Below, one piece after another: positions 16,740 through 26,132 of a stretch of 64,000 nucleotides of DNA. The notes beneath the pieces are model-generated. The model was not told where the DNA came from. It saw only the letters and a list, made by a program, of their open reading frames with translations, and did not search any database. Numbering within the stretch: the stretch's first letter is position 1; each line of letters begins with the position of its first letter. This DNA is from a virus: IMG/VR virus record IMGVR_UViG_3300022865_000557, positions 28,841 to 92,840 of that record. One strand, given 5' to 3'. The position numbers and the translations under genes were made by a program.

Positions 16740-19700
16740 ATGAGCACAATTACATGGGTAACCGCTAAAGGTGATTTGGGAACAATACCTGAATCCCAGT
16801 ACTTTAAGTTACAATTATCAGCAACAGACAGCGACAGTCAACCATTAACTTATAGTTTAATTGCAGGTGAGCTTCCAGGTGGAATGTACATAACACGTGC
16901 AGGTGAATTCCGCGGTGCTCCGACGATTCTTAGTGCAGTTAACCAAAGCAAAGCATATAGTTTTACTGCCAGAGCCTCCAATGACGACGGTGACGTCGCA
17001 GATAGATCCTTTACACTAACAGTCAGCAATGCAGTTGGCCCACAAATTTTCCCACGTCCGGACTTGATTGGTGCATTCTTTGATGGCGAATTTTTAAGTT
17101 ATCAATTTGTAACTATAAATGACAACCCTAGTGCCACAGCAACTTACAAAGTGGTCCAAGGTGACCTACCTCCAGGCACAACACTAAGTTCAACAGGATT
17201 ACTATCTGGCTATGTTGATATCATTGCCGCTAATATTGATGATCTAGGATACGAAGCGGCTGCATACGAAACAATTATTTTTGATGCATTACCTGAAAGC
17301 ACAGACAAATACTTTAATTTTAGAGTAGAAGTTACTGATGGTGGAAAATTTGATACAGTAGATGTTAGAACATTAATTGTAAGCAAGTCAAACTTTACTG
17401 CTGATAACGATATCACCGTTGTCAATAATACATTTATTACAATTGATCATGATAACCGTTATCGTCCAATCATACTTAACGCTCCGGATAGCCTTCCTGC
17501 ACGTGTAGCCGGGGACACACTTGCTTACAAATTCCTTGCATACGACCCAGAGGCAAAAGACGTACAATGGGAAGTTGCAGAACTTGCTTTTAGTGGATTA
17601 GATCAACTTGATACCCCTGTAATACAAACACTTAATGGTGACGGTAGTACTGGACCTTACACACTAGACACCGCGGCTGCCGCAGTTGACATCAGTGTAA
17701 GAATAAACGATACGATATATCTTCCCACTATAGACTATACCACGTCAGGGACAAACTTAACGTTTACAAGTCTAACACCTAGTGCCAGTGATGTAATCAC
17801 TGTTCTATATATTGCGCCAGGTACTGGTTTTGATTCATTGCTGTTTGATCAAGGTGCTGAAGGACTACCGATCGGGTTAACAATTAACCGAGACACAGGT
17901 TGGCTGTTTGGTACCTTGCCTACCCAGACTGAAGAAACTAAAACATACAATGTATCTGTCAGAGCATTCAGAGAACTAGATCCAGGGGTAAAGAGTGACC
18001 CTGTTGTATTCAGCATAACAGTACAACGTACTCTGAACGAACAAATTATATGGAACACTAATGAAAATTTAGGCATAATGGATAACGGTGCTGTAAGTAA
18101 ACTATCTATTAGCGCATACAATACATTAGGTAAAGAATTAGAATACAGTACAGTTTACCAGCCTTATCGTAGAATCCCACAAGGTTTAAAAGTACTGAGT
18201 ACCGGAAACTTAGTAGGGCGTGTTTCTTTTAGATACTTTAGTTTAGATGCGGCAGTAGGATATCTGCCAGTGACCAGCACAACAGATTTAGAAGTAGGAA
18301 TGAGTGTGCAAGGCATAGGCGTAGCGGCAGGGTGTAAGATAACTGCAATAGTAGATAGTAAAACTGTAGAGGTGCAACCAGCAATTTATGTTGTGCAAGG
18401 AACGCTGTTAACATTCAGTAACGACACTACAACCAAAGTAAGATCTACAACAAGTAATGCAATTACCACAGCTATAGACAGTGGTACAACGACGTTTGAT
18501 CAGAATTGTAGGTTTACTGTAAAAGCAACAACACGAGATGGTACAAGCAGTGCTACTAAGAGCTTTAGGGTGTTTATCAAGTCTAGAAACTTAGCACCTT
18601 ACGAAAATCTATATCTAAAAGCATTGCCAGATAATACAGAAAGAAGATCATATGTTAATACTGTGACAAATCCTTCTTTTGTTCCGCCTGCAAATGTGTA
18701 TAGACCAGATGATGCTTACTTTGGAATACAAAAAAATATTAAATTCTTATTCTCAGCTGGTTTAAGTGTTGCACAAGCATCTGAAATGGTGTCGACTATA
18801 GCACTTAATCATTATACAAAAAGTATTAACTTCGGTGCAATTAAAACAGCTAGAGCATTGGACTCAAGCGGAAATGTAGAATACGAAGTGGTATATGCAG
18901 ACATTATTGACAATCAAATGTTTGCAGGAAATAGTCCACCGCTTAGTACTACACTCACAAACACTAACCCATACATTCAAAACGGTGTTGAGTATGGTAA
19001 TACCATTTATACCAATAGCTTTACTAACATGCAAAAGCGATTAGAAACAGGTTTAGGTTATACCAACAGCGGTGCTTTGCCCCGTTGGATGACCAGTGTA
19101 CAAACCAATGGTAAGGTATTGGGGCTTATTAGAGCAGTGCCATTGGTTTACACAAACCCAGGTGCATCCGAACTAATAGCGTATAGACTAAGGAATAGTG
19201 GGTTTACTTTAAATACTATCCCATTCACGGTGGACAGATATCAATGGGATAACTCACTAAGTAAGTTCTTTGACACTACGACTAATAAGTTCTTACCTAG
19301 CAGAGACACAACGTTTGATAAGTTAGTAGATCTTAATGCAGGAACGGATGTAATCACAACATCAGTTGTAGGCTCAGTTACTAATGCAAATGCTATTGTT
19401 GTTTCGGATAACCTAAAAATTGGTTATGGCTGGACGTTATCAAGTGTAGATACGTTATCGTCTGGTATAGACGATAATGTGTTTATAACCAACGTACAAG
19501 AAAACGTGGGCTCACAAAACTTAACATTAAGTGCAAATATTACTGCATCAGCAGGCGCAGGGATCAAATTCAATGGTACCGCTTCAGTTGACTATGCAGT
19601 TAGCAAATCGTTTAATAGCATAGACAGTGAGTTACTAAGTAGAGTAAAATTGCTAGGACTTATAGACGGTGTTACTAACATTCAACCATTTGAAAAAATA

Positions 19701-20261
19701 ATCTTTGCTAAACAATTTGGGTTTGACACTGAAGCAGTCAACGACGGTTGGGTCCGCGGTGATGGTACAACATTCATATATGGATATTTAGAAAAACAGT
19801 CAGGATTAAGTTCTGTAAACCAGCGGGGCGGAGTGTGGCAAATAACATACGAAACAATACCAGATGAAGGTTTTGACGAATCGATAGGGTTTGATGAAAC
19901 TATACCTGGTTTTGAACATTCAAGACTGGATGCAGGTAGTGACCAAGAAATAAGATTAGAGTTTATAAGCGAAATATTTGTAAATCAAACAGTAAAAGTT
20001 CGCGGCGGTCGAACATACCCATCGTCTACATTACAATATACATTTGATGGAGGAGAGGCTACACCAACTTTCTTAGTGTTTTCAGAGGCGCAAGGAACTG
20101 AAACAACATTTGATGGTGGCAGTATGACTAGCAAAGAAGGAGATCCTACTGTAGGAGGTGTTCGTGGGGGCACAGCTTTCAGTAATAATAGAGACAAATA
20201 TATGGAACCTGAAACAGAGGATAAATATATCAAGTTCCCACAGAATGGAGTATTTGTATAA
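16740..20261 (+). CDS. Large structural protein with Ig/cadherin-like repeats
   Basis: 1173 residues, start directly after the previous stop. The N-terminal ~450 residues contain several putative Ig (He_PIG-like) repeats: ITWVT...LGTIPES, LTYSLIAGELPGG, and a second set near 360-440 with LPIGLTINRDTGWLFG. The rest has mixed beta-rich domains and a LVGRVSFRYF segment. Such proteins are surface-exposed fibre or baseplate attachments in marine T4-like phages. No enzymatic motif is seen. Confidence 0.75.
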   Translation: MSTITWVTAKGDLGTIPESQYFKLQLSATDSDSQPLTYSLIAGELPGGMYITRAGEFRGAPTILSAVNQSKAYSFTARASNDDGDVADRSFTLTVSNAVGPQIFPRPDLIGAFFDGEFLSYQFVTINDNPSATATYKVVQGDLPPGTTLSSTGLLSGYVDIIAANIDDLGYEAAAYETIIFDALPESTDKYFNFRVEVTDGGKFDTVDVRTLIVSKSNFTADNDITVVNNTFITIDHDNRYRPIILNAPDSLPARVAGDTLAYKFLAYDPEAKDVQWEVAELAFSGLDQLDTPVIQTLNGDGSTGPYTLDTAAAAVDISVRINDTIYLPTIDYTTSGTNLTFTSLTPSASDVITVLYIAPGTGFDSLLFDQGAEGLPIGLTINRDTGWLFGTLPTQTEETKTYNVSVRAFRELDPGVKSDPVVFSITVQRTLNEQIIWNTNENLGIMDNGAVSKLSISAYNTLGKELEYSTVYQPYRRIPQGLKVLSTGNLVGRVSFRYFSLDAAVGYLPVTSTTDLEVGMSVQGIGVAAGCKITAIVDSKTVEVQPAIYVVQGTLLTFSNDTTTKVRSTTSNAITTAIDSGTTTFDQNCRFTVKATTRDGTSSATKSFRVFIKSRNLAPYENLYLKALPDNTERRSYVNTVTNPSFVPPANVYRPDDAYFGIQKNIKFLFSAGLSVAQASEMVSTIALNHYTKSINFGAIKTARALDSSGNVEYEVVYADIIDNQMFAGNSPPLSTTLTNTNPYIQNGVEYGNTIYTNSFTNMQKRLETGLGYTNSGALPRWMTSVQTNGKVLGLIRAVPLVYTNPGASELIAYRLRNSGFTLNTIPFTVDRYQWDNSLSKFFDTTTNKFLPSRDTTFDKLVDLNAGTDVITTSVVGSVTNANAIVVSDNLKIGYGWTLSSVDTLSSGIDDNVFITNVQENVGSQNLTLSANITASAGAGIKFNGTASVDYAVSKSFNSIDSELLSRVKLLGLIDGVTNIQPFEKIIFAKQFGFDTEAVNDGWVRGDGTTFIYGYLEKQSGLSSVNQRGGVWQITYETIPDEGFDESIGFDETIPGFEHSRLDAGSDQEIRLEFISEIFVNQTVKVRGGRTYPSSTLQYTFDGGEATPTFLVFSEAQGTETTFDGGSMTSKEGDPTVGGVRGGTAFSNNRDKYMEPETEDKYIKFPQNGVFV

Positions 20262-21230
20262 ATGACAAGCCAAGTAAACCCAAATAATGTCGACGGTACA
20301 TATCCGGTCGCTGGTCAAGATAATGACAGCCAAGGTTTCCGCGATAATTTCACAAACATACGTAACAATCTTACTTTTGCTAAAGCTGAGTTAGAAGACT
20401 TACAAAACAAAGCAGTACTAAAGTCTGCTTTAACCAATACCACGCTCAGTAATGATCTGGCTGGTAATGTTATAACCAACGCCTCATTGACTAGTTGGAG
20501 AGAAACATACAATAATGTTGGTTCAGTAAGTGGTGCTACTACTATTGATTTTGCTAACGGCAACTATCAAAAGATTACCTTAGGTGGTGCTACAACACTA
20601 GCATTTACTTTCCCGTCAAACAGTTCCGGGCAAAAAGCCAAAATTGCAGTTTGGGTCAATGTAAGCAATATCGCTCATACACTTACACTGCCAGCGGCAG
20701 TTTCGTTAGGTGACAAAGATACCGTTGCCGGTATTAGTGGTAGTGTTATAACATTTAATGCTGACGAGATAGCAAATTCAAATGATTACTTGTTTGAGTT
20801 TAGCACAGTTGATGCCGGTACTACAATTGAAATACAAGATCTAACCAGAAACAGAAACGCAGTAAACAGTGGACTAACCGTAAAAGGTAACCTAACTACC
20901 CAAGATGGTACAATTAGTCCAAACTATGCTTACCATACAGTTGCAAATGGTGCAAACTTATTTGTTAACAACGAAGTAAGAACCTATCATATTGATACAG
21001 CAAATTCCGCAACTATTGCCAATCTTTATGTTACTGTTCCAACCGTTGCGTTAGACGGTCAAGAACTTACATTGTCTTTCCACTCGAACATTACTACATT
21101 AACTGTTCAAAACTTTGCTGGCAACACTGCTGGCGCTGTTAAGTGGGTAGGAACTGGTACAGCCTTAACTGGCAATGTTGCTGTTAACTTACAATACAGC
21201 ACTGGTGTAACAGCTTGGTTAAGAACATAA
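20262..21230 (+). CDS. Structural/fibre-tip protein
   Basis: 322 residues, directly following the Ig-repeat gene. The N-terminus NPNNVDGTYPVAGQDNDSQG with GFRDNFTNIRNNL is a variant of the attachment element found at the start of the two fibre genes. The rest is Asn/Thr/Gly-rich beta structure, probably a trimeric tip. Last gene of the late structural block; a terminator-like hairpin follows at 21253. Confidence 0.7.
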   Translation: MTSQVNPNNVDGTYPVAGQDNDSQGFRDNFTNIRNNLTFAKAELEDLQNKAVLKSALTNTTLSNDLAGNVITNASLTSWRETYNNVGSVSGATTIDFANGNYQKITLGGATTLAFTFPSNSSGQKAKIAVWVNVSNIAHTLTLPAAVSLGDKDTVAGISGSVITFNADEIANSNDYLFEFSTVDAGTTIEIQDLTRNRNAVNSGLTVKGNLTTQDGTISPNYAYHTVANGANLFVNNEVRTYHIDTANSATIANLYVTVPTVALDGQELTLSFHSNITTLTVQNFAGNTAGAVKWVGTGTALTGNVAVNLQYSTGVTAWLRT

Positions 21231-21249
21231 GTTAATTTACACAAATCAG

Positions 21250-21279
21250 TTGACTCCTAGTGGTGTTTTAGTATATACT
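21250..21279 (+). promoter_or_regulatory. Sigma70-type promoter for mazG
   Basis: TTGACT at 21250-21255, 18-base spacer, TATACT at 21274-21279. The ATG lies at 21305. The promoter sits inside the terminator-like hairpin 21253-21296. Confidence 0.65.
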
Positions 21280-21304
21280 ATTGCATAACTAGGAGTTTTC
21301 TTTT
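21253..21304 (+). terminator. Hairpin plus T-run; also covers the mazG ribosome binding site
   Basis: ACTCCTAGT (21253-21261) pairs perfectly with ACTAGGAGT (21288-21296) and is followed by TTTTCTTTT. It can end read-through from the tail-fibre operon. The right arm contains the AGGAG used by mazG. Confidence 0.55.
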
Positions 21305-21712
21305 ATGCAAATTGATTTGAACAAGTATCAAGACTTTGTTCGTGAAGTAACTTCAGCAGAGTCAAACTATCCAGACAAGTTAGTAGAACGGCTGACTGAC
21401 ATTAATACCAATACAACAGTTAATCCAAGTTTGTTGTTAACAGCCGCAATGGGGTTGGCCGCAGAGTGTGGCGAATTTACAGAAATACCCAAAAAGATTG
21501 TGTTCCAGGGCAAACCAGTAAACGAAGAAAACATCTTTCACATGAAACGTGAACTAGGTGATATCATGTGGTATTGGATTAATGCTTGCAGAGCGTTGAA
21601 CTTAGATCCAAATGATGTGATTGCAGAAAATGTAAATAAATTAAAAGCACGTTACCCCGGTGGTGAGTTTGATGCATTTCATTCTGAAAACCGTAAACAA
21701 GGTGACTTGTAA
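21305..21712 (+). CDS. mazG: MazG-like nucleotide pyrophosphohydrolase
   Basis: 135 residues. GLAAECGEFTE (Glu54, Glu57) and KRELGDIMWY (Glu83, Asp86) form the four-acid metal site of the MazG superfamily, which hydrolyses nucleoside triphosphates or ppGpp-like compounds. It is a common auxiliary gene in marine phages. It has its own promoter and an AGGAG nine bases before the ATG; both are embedded in a hairpin. Confidence 0.88.
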   Translation: MQIDLNKYQDFVREVTSAESNYPDKLVERLTDINTNTTVNPSLLLTAAMGLAAECGEFTEIPKKIVFQGKPVNEENIFHMKRELGDIMWYWINACRALNLDPNDVIAENVNKLKARYPGGEFDAFHSENRKQGDL

Positions 21713-21726
21713 ACTGGAGATGTATA

Positions 21727-21972
21727 ATGCATCCGCTGATAGATAAATTAGACGGCCTAAGCGACGAAGAAGTACAGAAAAAACACAGTGATATTATGCA
21801 GAGGTTAAACCAAGCATACAGCATGGGCAATCAACAGATGATTAACCAATTGAACATGATTATGGAATCATACCAAGATGAGCTGAATAAGCGCAACAAA
21901 AAAATGTTGGATGACTTGGCTGGTAAAGACGACAAGTTCAAAGACTTAATTGATATTGGTAAGAAAAGATGA
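21727..21972 (+). CDS. Small helical phage protein
   Basis: 81 residues, charged, with long amphipathic helices likely to form a coiled coil (residues 12-60). Ribosome binding GGAG precedes the ATG. Four-base overlap with the next gene. Likely co-transcribed with mazG. Function unknown. Confidence 0.65.
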   Translation: MHPLIDKLDGLSDEEVQKKHSDIMQRLNQAYSMGNQQMINQLNMIMESYQDELNKRNKKMLDDLAGKDDKFKDLIDIGKKR

Positions 21973-22595
21973 ACATATGGCCGAATATTACTTCAGCCAA
22001 CGACATTCCTGGTTGGACTACGGATGTCCAACATGAACTTTATAAAGATGTAGCTAATCTTTTGCCCCAAGTTCCTAATGTATTAGAAATAGGATGTGGG
22101 TGGGGCAGAAGTACTTGGGCCTGGCTAAATGTTTTGCCATCCGACACTAAGTTCTTCATTCTTGACACTTTTGGGTTGACCAACGAGTACTTATTTTTTG
22201 CATCGAAATTAATTGATAACAAAGAAGAATTTTATCAATATGCTCGATATGTAGAAAAAGAAAATATCCAACATCGTGACATATTTGATAAAATTATTCA
22301 ACAACACCCAAAGTTTTATTTGATTGAAAAAATCTGGCAAGAAAATACCATAGACTGGTTTGGCGGCAAAGATGTTATAACAGATTGGGATTTAGTTTAT
22401 TACGATGGAGACCATGATTATCAGGCAGTCAAGGATATGCTTAGATTATTTGAACATGTTCCAGTAGTGTGTGGAGATGATTATGCTCCTGATTTTCAAG
22501 GCACTATAGACGCCATAACGGAATATGCTAATGAAAAAACTTGTTCTGTGGAAATATTACCAGGACGTTTTTGGATGATAAAAAATGAAGTATGA
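21969..22595 (+). CDS. Class I SAM-dependent methyltransferase
   Basis: 208 residues. Motif I VLEIGCGWGRST (residues ~38-49) binds S-adenosylmethionine, and DLVYYDGDHDYQAV is the typical post-motif strand of the Methyltransf_24-like group, which methylates small molecules or sugars. Overlaps both neighbours by a few bases. Target unknown. Confidence 0.8.
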   Translation: MNIWPNITSANDIPGWTTDVQHELYKDVANLLPQVPNVLEIGCGWGRSTWAWLNVLPSDTKFFILDTFGLTNEYLFFASKLIDNKEEFYQYARYVEKENIQHRDIFDKIIQQHPKFYLIEKIWQENTIDWFGGKDVITDWDLVYYDGDHDYQAVKDMLRLFEHVPVVCGDDYAPDFQGTIDAITEYANEKTCSVEILPGRFWMIKNEV

Positions 22596-23097
22596 TAAGT
22601 TTGGTGTAGCAGTTGCAGAAGTAGACGAACTATGTGACTTGCTATACAAAAATCCACAAGCAAGTATAGAACAAATATTTGTAAATGATCCTGCGCAGTT
22701 TAACAGTGCAGTTGATAACTTGTTTGCTGGATTTAATAAACTAAAAGAGTACACCAGTACAGATTTAGATGTAGAAGAGTTTGATCGAAAGATGCAAGAC
22801 AGTTGGGATATGCCTGCAGAGTATCTGAACTTGGATATTGCCAAATGGTTAATTGAACAATGTAATACAGATCAAGAAGTAGAACGTGTAGGAAAGGAAT
22901 TGTTGATGTATCAGGAACGTGGTATGTTTGATTTGTTAAAACAAATAAAGTATATCATAGACACCTGGAGGAAAAACGATGTTGTTTGGGGAGTGGGCAG
23001 AGGTTCAAGTGTAGCCAGTTACGTACTGTATTTGTTAGGCGCCCACAAGATAAACAGTATAAAGTATAATCTCGACATCCACGAATTCTTACGGTAA
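22585..23097 (+). CDS. Orphan fragment resembling DNA polymerase III alpha (DnaE) palm
   Basis: 170 residues. The last ~70 residues align by eye with the DnaE palm entry: ERVGKELLMYQERG...WGVGRGSSVASYVLYLLG (GRGS at 138-141), then YNLDIHEFLR. In DnaE the next residues carry the catalytic PDIDIDF acids. This protein stops just before them, so it cannot polymerise DNA. The N-terminal ~95 residues are not recognised. The phage already has a B-family polymerase, so this may bind host polymerase III parts or nucleotides. It overlaps the methyltransferase gene by 11 bases. Confidence 0.65.
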   Translation: MKYDKFGVAVAEVDELCDLLYKNPQASIEQIFVNDPAQFNSAVDNLFAGFNKLKEYTSTDLDVEEFDRKMQDSWDMPAEYLNLDIAKWLIEQCNTDQEVERVGKELLMYQERGMFDLLKQIKYIIDTWRKNDVVWGVGRGSSVASYVLYLLGAHKINSIKYNLDIHEFLR

Positions 23098-23121
23098 ATA
23101 TCAGCGCATAAGGAGATAAAA

Positions 23122-23532
23122 ATGCCAAAAGTATACAGAACAGCAAACGGAAAACAAGTTAACATGGATTCACTGTTGGCTGCAAACGAAAGCGAAATAG
23201 CGATAGGCAATATGGGTATCAATGCCAGAGGAGACCAACTGGGCCCAGGTGGTGTAATAGAAAAAACCAAAGACAAGGTAATGCAGGACTATTACAAATT
23301 AAATACGCCTGTAGCAACGGATAATCCTCCACAACCAAAAGAACCTGTAAACAATAAAAAAGAACTAGTAGATGATTGGGTAGAACCTGCACCAGACGTA
23401 ACGCCAGAGGAACCCAAAACCAGACCAATGATTAGAGGTAGTCTTGCATCAGCAGTTACAGAAACTAAAGCAGATCAAGATCTGGTACCAAAGAAACCAG
23501 AGCCACCAAAGAAAAAAGTTAGTCGATTTTAA
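23122..23532 (+). CDS. Conserved T4-like marine phage protein
   Basis: 136 residues, beginning MPKVYRTANGKQVNMDSL. IAIGNMGINARGDQLG is followed by a Pro/Lys-rich low-complexity tail. I recall homologues in T4-like cyanophages, without known function. AAGGAGA lies eight bases before the ATG, and a GGTAAATA box overlaps the previous stop (23093-23100). Possibly a minor virion protein. Confidence 0.65.
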   Translation: MPKVYRTANGKQVNMDSLLAANESEIAIGNMGINARGDQLGPGGVIEKTKDKVMQDYYKLNTPVATDNPPQPKEPVNNKKELVDDWVEPAPDVTPEEPKTRPMIRGSLASAVTETKADQDLVPKKPEPPKKKVSRF

Positions 23533-23596
23533 GTGAATCTATTACAAACTTACATTAGTTAAATTTATTACAACATAACTCAATAAGGAAATACAC

Positions 23597-24016
23597 ATGG
23601 CAGTAGAGAATCCATTCGATCAAAACATTGGATATCAATTTCGTCTCGACTTCGAAGGCAAGACAATTAAACCGCTACACAACAATATAATTGTTCGTGA
23701 TATGAGCTTCGAAGGACGTACACTAGACAGTGGTATTGTGCTATTAGGTGATGACGGCAAAACAGATGGTATACGTCCACGTTGGGCAAAGGTATATGCT
23801 GTGGGCCCAACACAAACAGAGATCACCGTGGGACAGTGGGTACTATTAGAACACGGACGATGGAGTCGTGGTATTAAGATTGCAAAAGACGGTGAAGAAT
23901 TTACTATACGTAGAGCTGATCCAGATGCAATCATGATGGTCAGTGACGAAGAGCCTAATTCAGAATCAATTGCAAACTCTGTACATGCAGAACGCAAAAC
24001 TAGAGACTACGCATAG
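23597..24016 (+). CDS. GroES/gp31-like co-chaperonin
   Basis: 139 residues. PLHNNIIVRD, SGIVLLGD (mobile-loop area), RWAKVYAVGP and VGQWVLLEHGRW follow the GroES beta-barrel. T4 gp31 replaces GroES on host GroEL to fold the capsid protein, and the same role is likely here. AAGGAAA precedes the ATG. The 64 bases before it are AT-rich without a clear promoter. Confidence 0.85.
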   Translation: MAVENPFDQNIGYQFRLDFEGKTIKPLHNNIIVRDMSFEGRTLDSGIVLLGDDGKTDGIRPRWAKVYAVGPTQTEITVGQWVLLEHGRWSRGIKIAKDGEEFTIRRADPDAIMMVSDEEPNSESIANSVHAERKTRDYA

Positions 24017-24029
24017 CGTGAGTGGAGCG

Positions 24030-24278
24030 ATGATTATAGATTGGAGTGTAGAAAAGATTACACACGAACTTAGGAAATGCAACCGTGCAATGCACGACAA
24101 GTATGCAACAGGATTTGAAACTTGGGGTTGCAAACAAGACCTATATCGTGTAAAATTTATACTAGATGAAATGCTAGAAGAAGCGTCCACTTATACTGGA
24201 GAACAGGAGTGGCTCGACGAAATGGAAAAGGAAAAAGTATGGCGAACGCTAAAAAAACAAAACACCCAGACCCGGTAA
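24030..24278 (+). CDS. Small hypothetical protein
   Basis: 82 residues from the ATG at 24030 (GGAG just upstream); an in-frame GTG at 24018 is an alternative, and an ATG at 23943 would overlap the co-chaperonin heavily. Helical, charged, with two Cys and a pattern of conserved-looking Trp. Overlaps the next gene by 40 bases. I recognise no family. Confidence 0.55.
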   Translation: MIIDWSVEKITHELRKCNRAMHDKYATGFETWGCKQDLYRVKFILDEMLEEASTYTGEQEWLDEMEKEKVWRTLKKQNTQTR

Positions 24279-24415
24279 AACACAAAAACATCAGTTTTGC
24301 TAAAAGCGCAATTAGAATTGTTGCTGGTCTATTCTTGATGAGTGGACAAGTTTGGTGGGCAGGTGCAGGATTTGTAGTAGCAGAATTATTGGGCGTATAT
24401 GAGGAAATGGTATAA
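24239..24415 (+). CDS. Small membrane protein
   Basis: 58 residues from the ATG at 24239 after AAGGAAAAA; an upstream ATG at 24209 is possible. A basic N-terminus (KKTKHPDPVKHK) is followed by two short hydrophobic segments (near 24-36 and 38-50). Stop and next start overlap by one base. Function unknown. Confidence 0.5.
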   Translation: MANAKKTKHPDPVKHKNISFAKSAIRIVAGLFLMSGQVWWAGAGFVVAELLGVYEEMV

Positions 24416-25215
24416 TGCAGTTGGACTTTGGTCTAAAGAAGTGTTATCGCCTCAGTCTTGAAGACTATGGCTACCCAGGAGACGTTTGCTACTGGCTACG
24501 TATGGATCACTTTAAAGACGGCAGTCCAGAATGGCAAGTGCTGTTTGAATACTACATGCGACAGCAACATTGGGACAAGTGGATTACTCCTGGCATGACC
24601 TGTATTGACATCGGTGGACATAGTGGCGACACTGCTGTACCAATGGCAGTTCTCAGTCGCGGCACAGTGTTGAGCAGTGAGCCGAATCCAACCATTTATC
24701 CATACCTGGAAATGAACTGTAGAATGAATGATCACTTGGCAACTATGATACCAGTTATGGATGCAGTGTCTAGTAGTAATGAGGCCATGGTTACTTTTGG
24801 TGACCATCAAAACATGATGTGCAATGGAGGAATTGTCAAGCAGGCTGATCTAGGAACACAGCAGAACATAGATAAGAAAACAGGTGACACAATTCAGGTC
24901 AGTACCATGACACTGGAAACAATGCTTAATCAGCATCTAACCAAAGAACAACAAGACGCAATTGGATTTATCAAAACAGATACAGAGGGACATGATATCG
25001 AAATCATTGCAAGCAGTAGAGATATTCTGTTAAAGTATAAACCTGTGCTGTTCACTGAATGGTTTTCGTCATACAGTCCGTGGGCCAGCAAAAAACTGTT
25101 TGAAACCATTGAAGATTGTGGATACGTAGCATTCAACCCTGAAACCATGGCAGAAGTAGATCCTAGCACACGCACTTGCGAAGACTTGCTCTGCTTACAT
25201 AAAGATAACTTATGA
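24415..25215 (+). CDS. FkbM-family methyltransferase
   Basis: 266 residues. CIDIGGHSGDTAVPM is motif I, SSEPNPTIYPYLEMNC the second acidic region, and GFIKTDTEGHDIEII the characteristic FkbM motif. The family methylates sugar or polyketide hydroxyls; in phages it accompanies glycosylation or surface genes. It overlaps the clamp loader gene by four bases, so it shares an operon with replication genes. Confidence 0.85.
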   Translation: MQLDFGLKKCYRLSLEDYGYPGDVCYWLRMDHFKDGSPEWQVLFEYYMRQQHWDKWITPGMTCIDIGGHSGDTAVPMAVLSRGTVLSSEPNPTIYPYLEMNCRMNDHLATMIPVMDAVSSSNEAMVTFGDHQNMMCNGGIVKQADLGTQQNIDKKTGDTIQVSTMTLETMLNQHLTKEQQDAIGFIKTDTEGHDIEIIASSRDILLKYKPVLFTEWFSSYSPWASKKLFETIEDCGYVAFNPETMAEVDPSTRTCEDLLCLHKDNL

Positions 25216-26132
25216 AAGAACTTTGGACTGAAAAATATAGACCCAACACACTAGATGGTTATGTGTTTACTGATCCTAACACCAGGGAACAGATTGAATA
25301 CATGGTTAAAGAAAAATCAATCCCACACTTGTTGTTGACTGGTCCTGCTGGTACTGGCAAAACAACACTAGCAAAAATTCTAGTTAACGTGTTGGACATT
25401 GATGATTATGACTTCTTACAGGTCAACGCAAGTAGAGACAATGGTGTAGACTTTTTGAAGAGCAAGATTGAGGGCTTTGTTAGCACACTGCCGTTTGGCG
25501 AATTGAAGATTGTGCTGTTAGATGAGGCAGACTATTTGTCGCACAATGCACAAGCAATCTTGCGTGGACTTATGGAAACATATCAAAGTCAGGCAAGATT
25601 TATACTTACTGCCAACTTGGCACACAAGATCATTACGCCACTGAAAAGCAGAAGCACACAGATTGTTATAGACAAAACAGACACAACAGAGTTTACAACA
25701 AGAGCCGCACAGGTACTGTTAGGCGAAGGCGTTGAGTTTGACATCGATACGCTGGACAGCTATGTAAAAGCAACATATCCAGACTTGCGAAACTGTTTGA
25801 AGATGTTACAAATGAACAGTGTAACTGGTAAACTGATTATTAACAACAGCAAGGACAGTGGCACCGGTGATTACAAACTGGAAGTTGTTGAACTGTTCAA
25901 AGCAGGTAAGATTAGAGAAGGCAGGCAGAAACTGTGTGCTAGTGCCAGTGCAGATGAAATGGAAGAACTGTTTACTTGGATGTATCAGAACTTGGAACTG
26001 TGGAGTGCTACTCCAGAAGGACAAGATGAAGCTATACTGGCAATACGCAAGGGTGCAGTGAATCACAGTCTGGTTGCAGACTTTGAAATCAATTTAAGTG
26101 CAACACTAACGGAATTAGGTCAAATATCATGA
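25212..26132 (+). CDS. Sliding clamp loader ATPase (T4 gp44-like)
   Basis: 306 residues. Walker A GPAGTGKT (44-51), Walker B VLLDEADYL (DEAD at 104-107), sensor 1 FILTAN and the SRC-type LKSRSTQ motif identify an AAA+ clamp loader small/large subunit of the RFC/gp44 group. It opens the sliding clamp (encoded at 56368) and loads it at primer ends. The small partner gp62 is not evident in the following gene. Confidence 0.92.
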   Translation: MKELWTEKYRPNTLDGYVFTDPNTREQIEYMVKEKSIPHLLLTGPAGTGKTTLAKILVNVLDIDDYDFLQVNASRDNGVDFLKSKIEGFVSTLPFGELKIVLLDEADYLSHNAQAILRGLMETYQSQARFILTANLAHKIITPLKSRSTQIVIDKTDTTEFTTRAAQVLLGEGVEFDIDTLDSYVKATYPDLRNCLKMLQMNSVTGKLIINNSKDSGTGDYKLEVVELFKAGKIREGRQKLCASASADEMEELFTWMYQNLELWSATPEGQDEAILAIRKGAVNHSLVADFEINLSATLTELGQIS

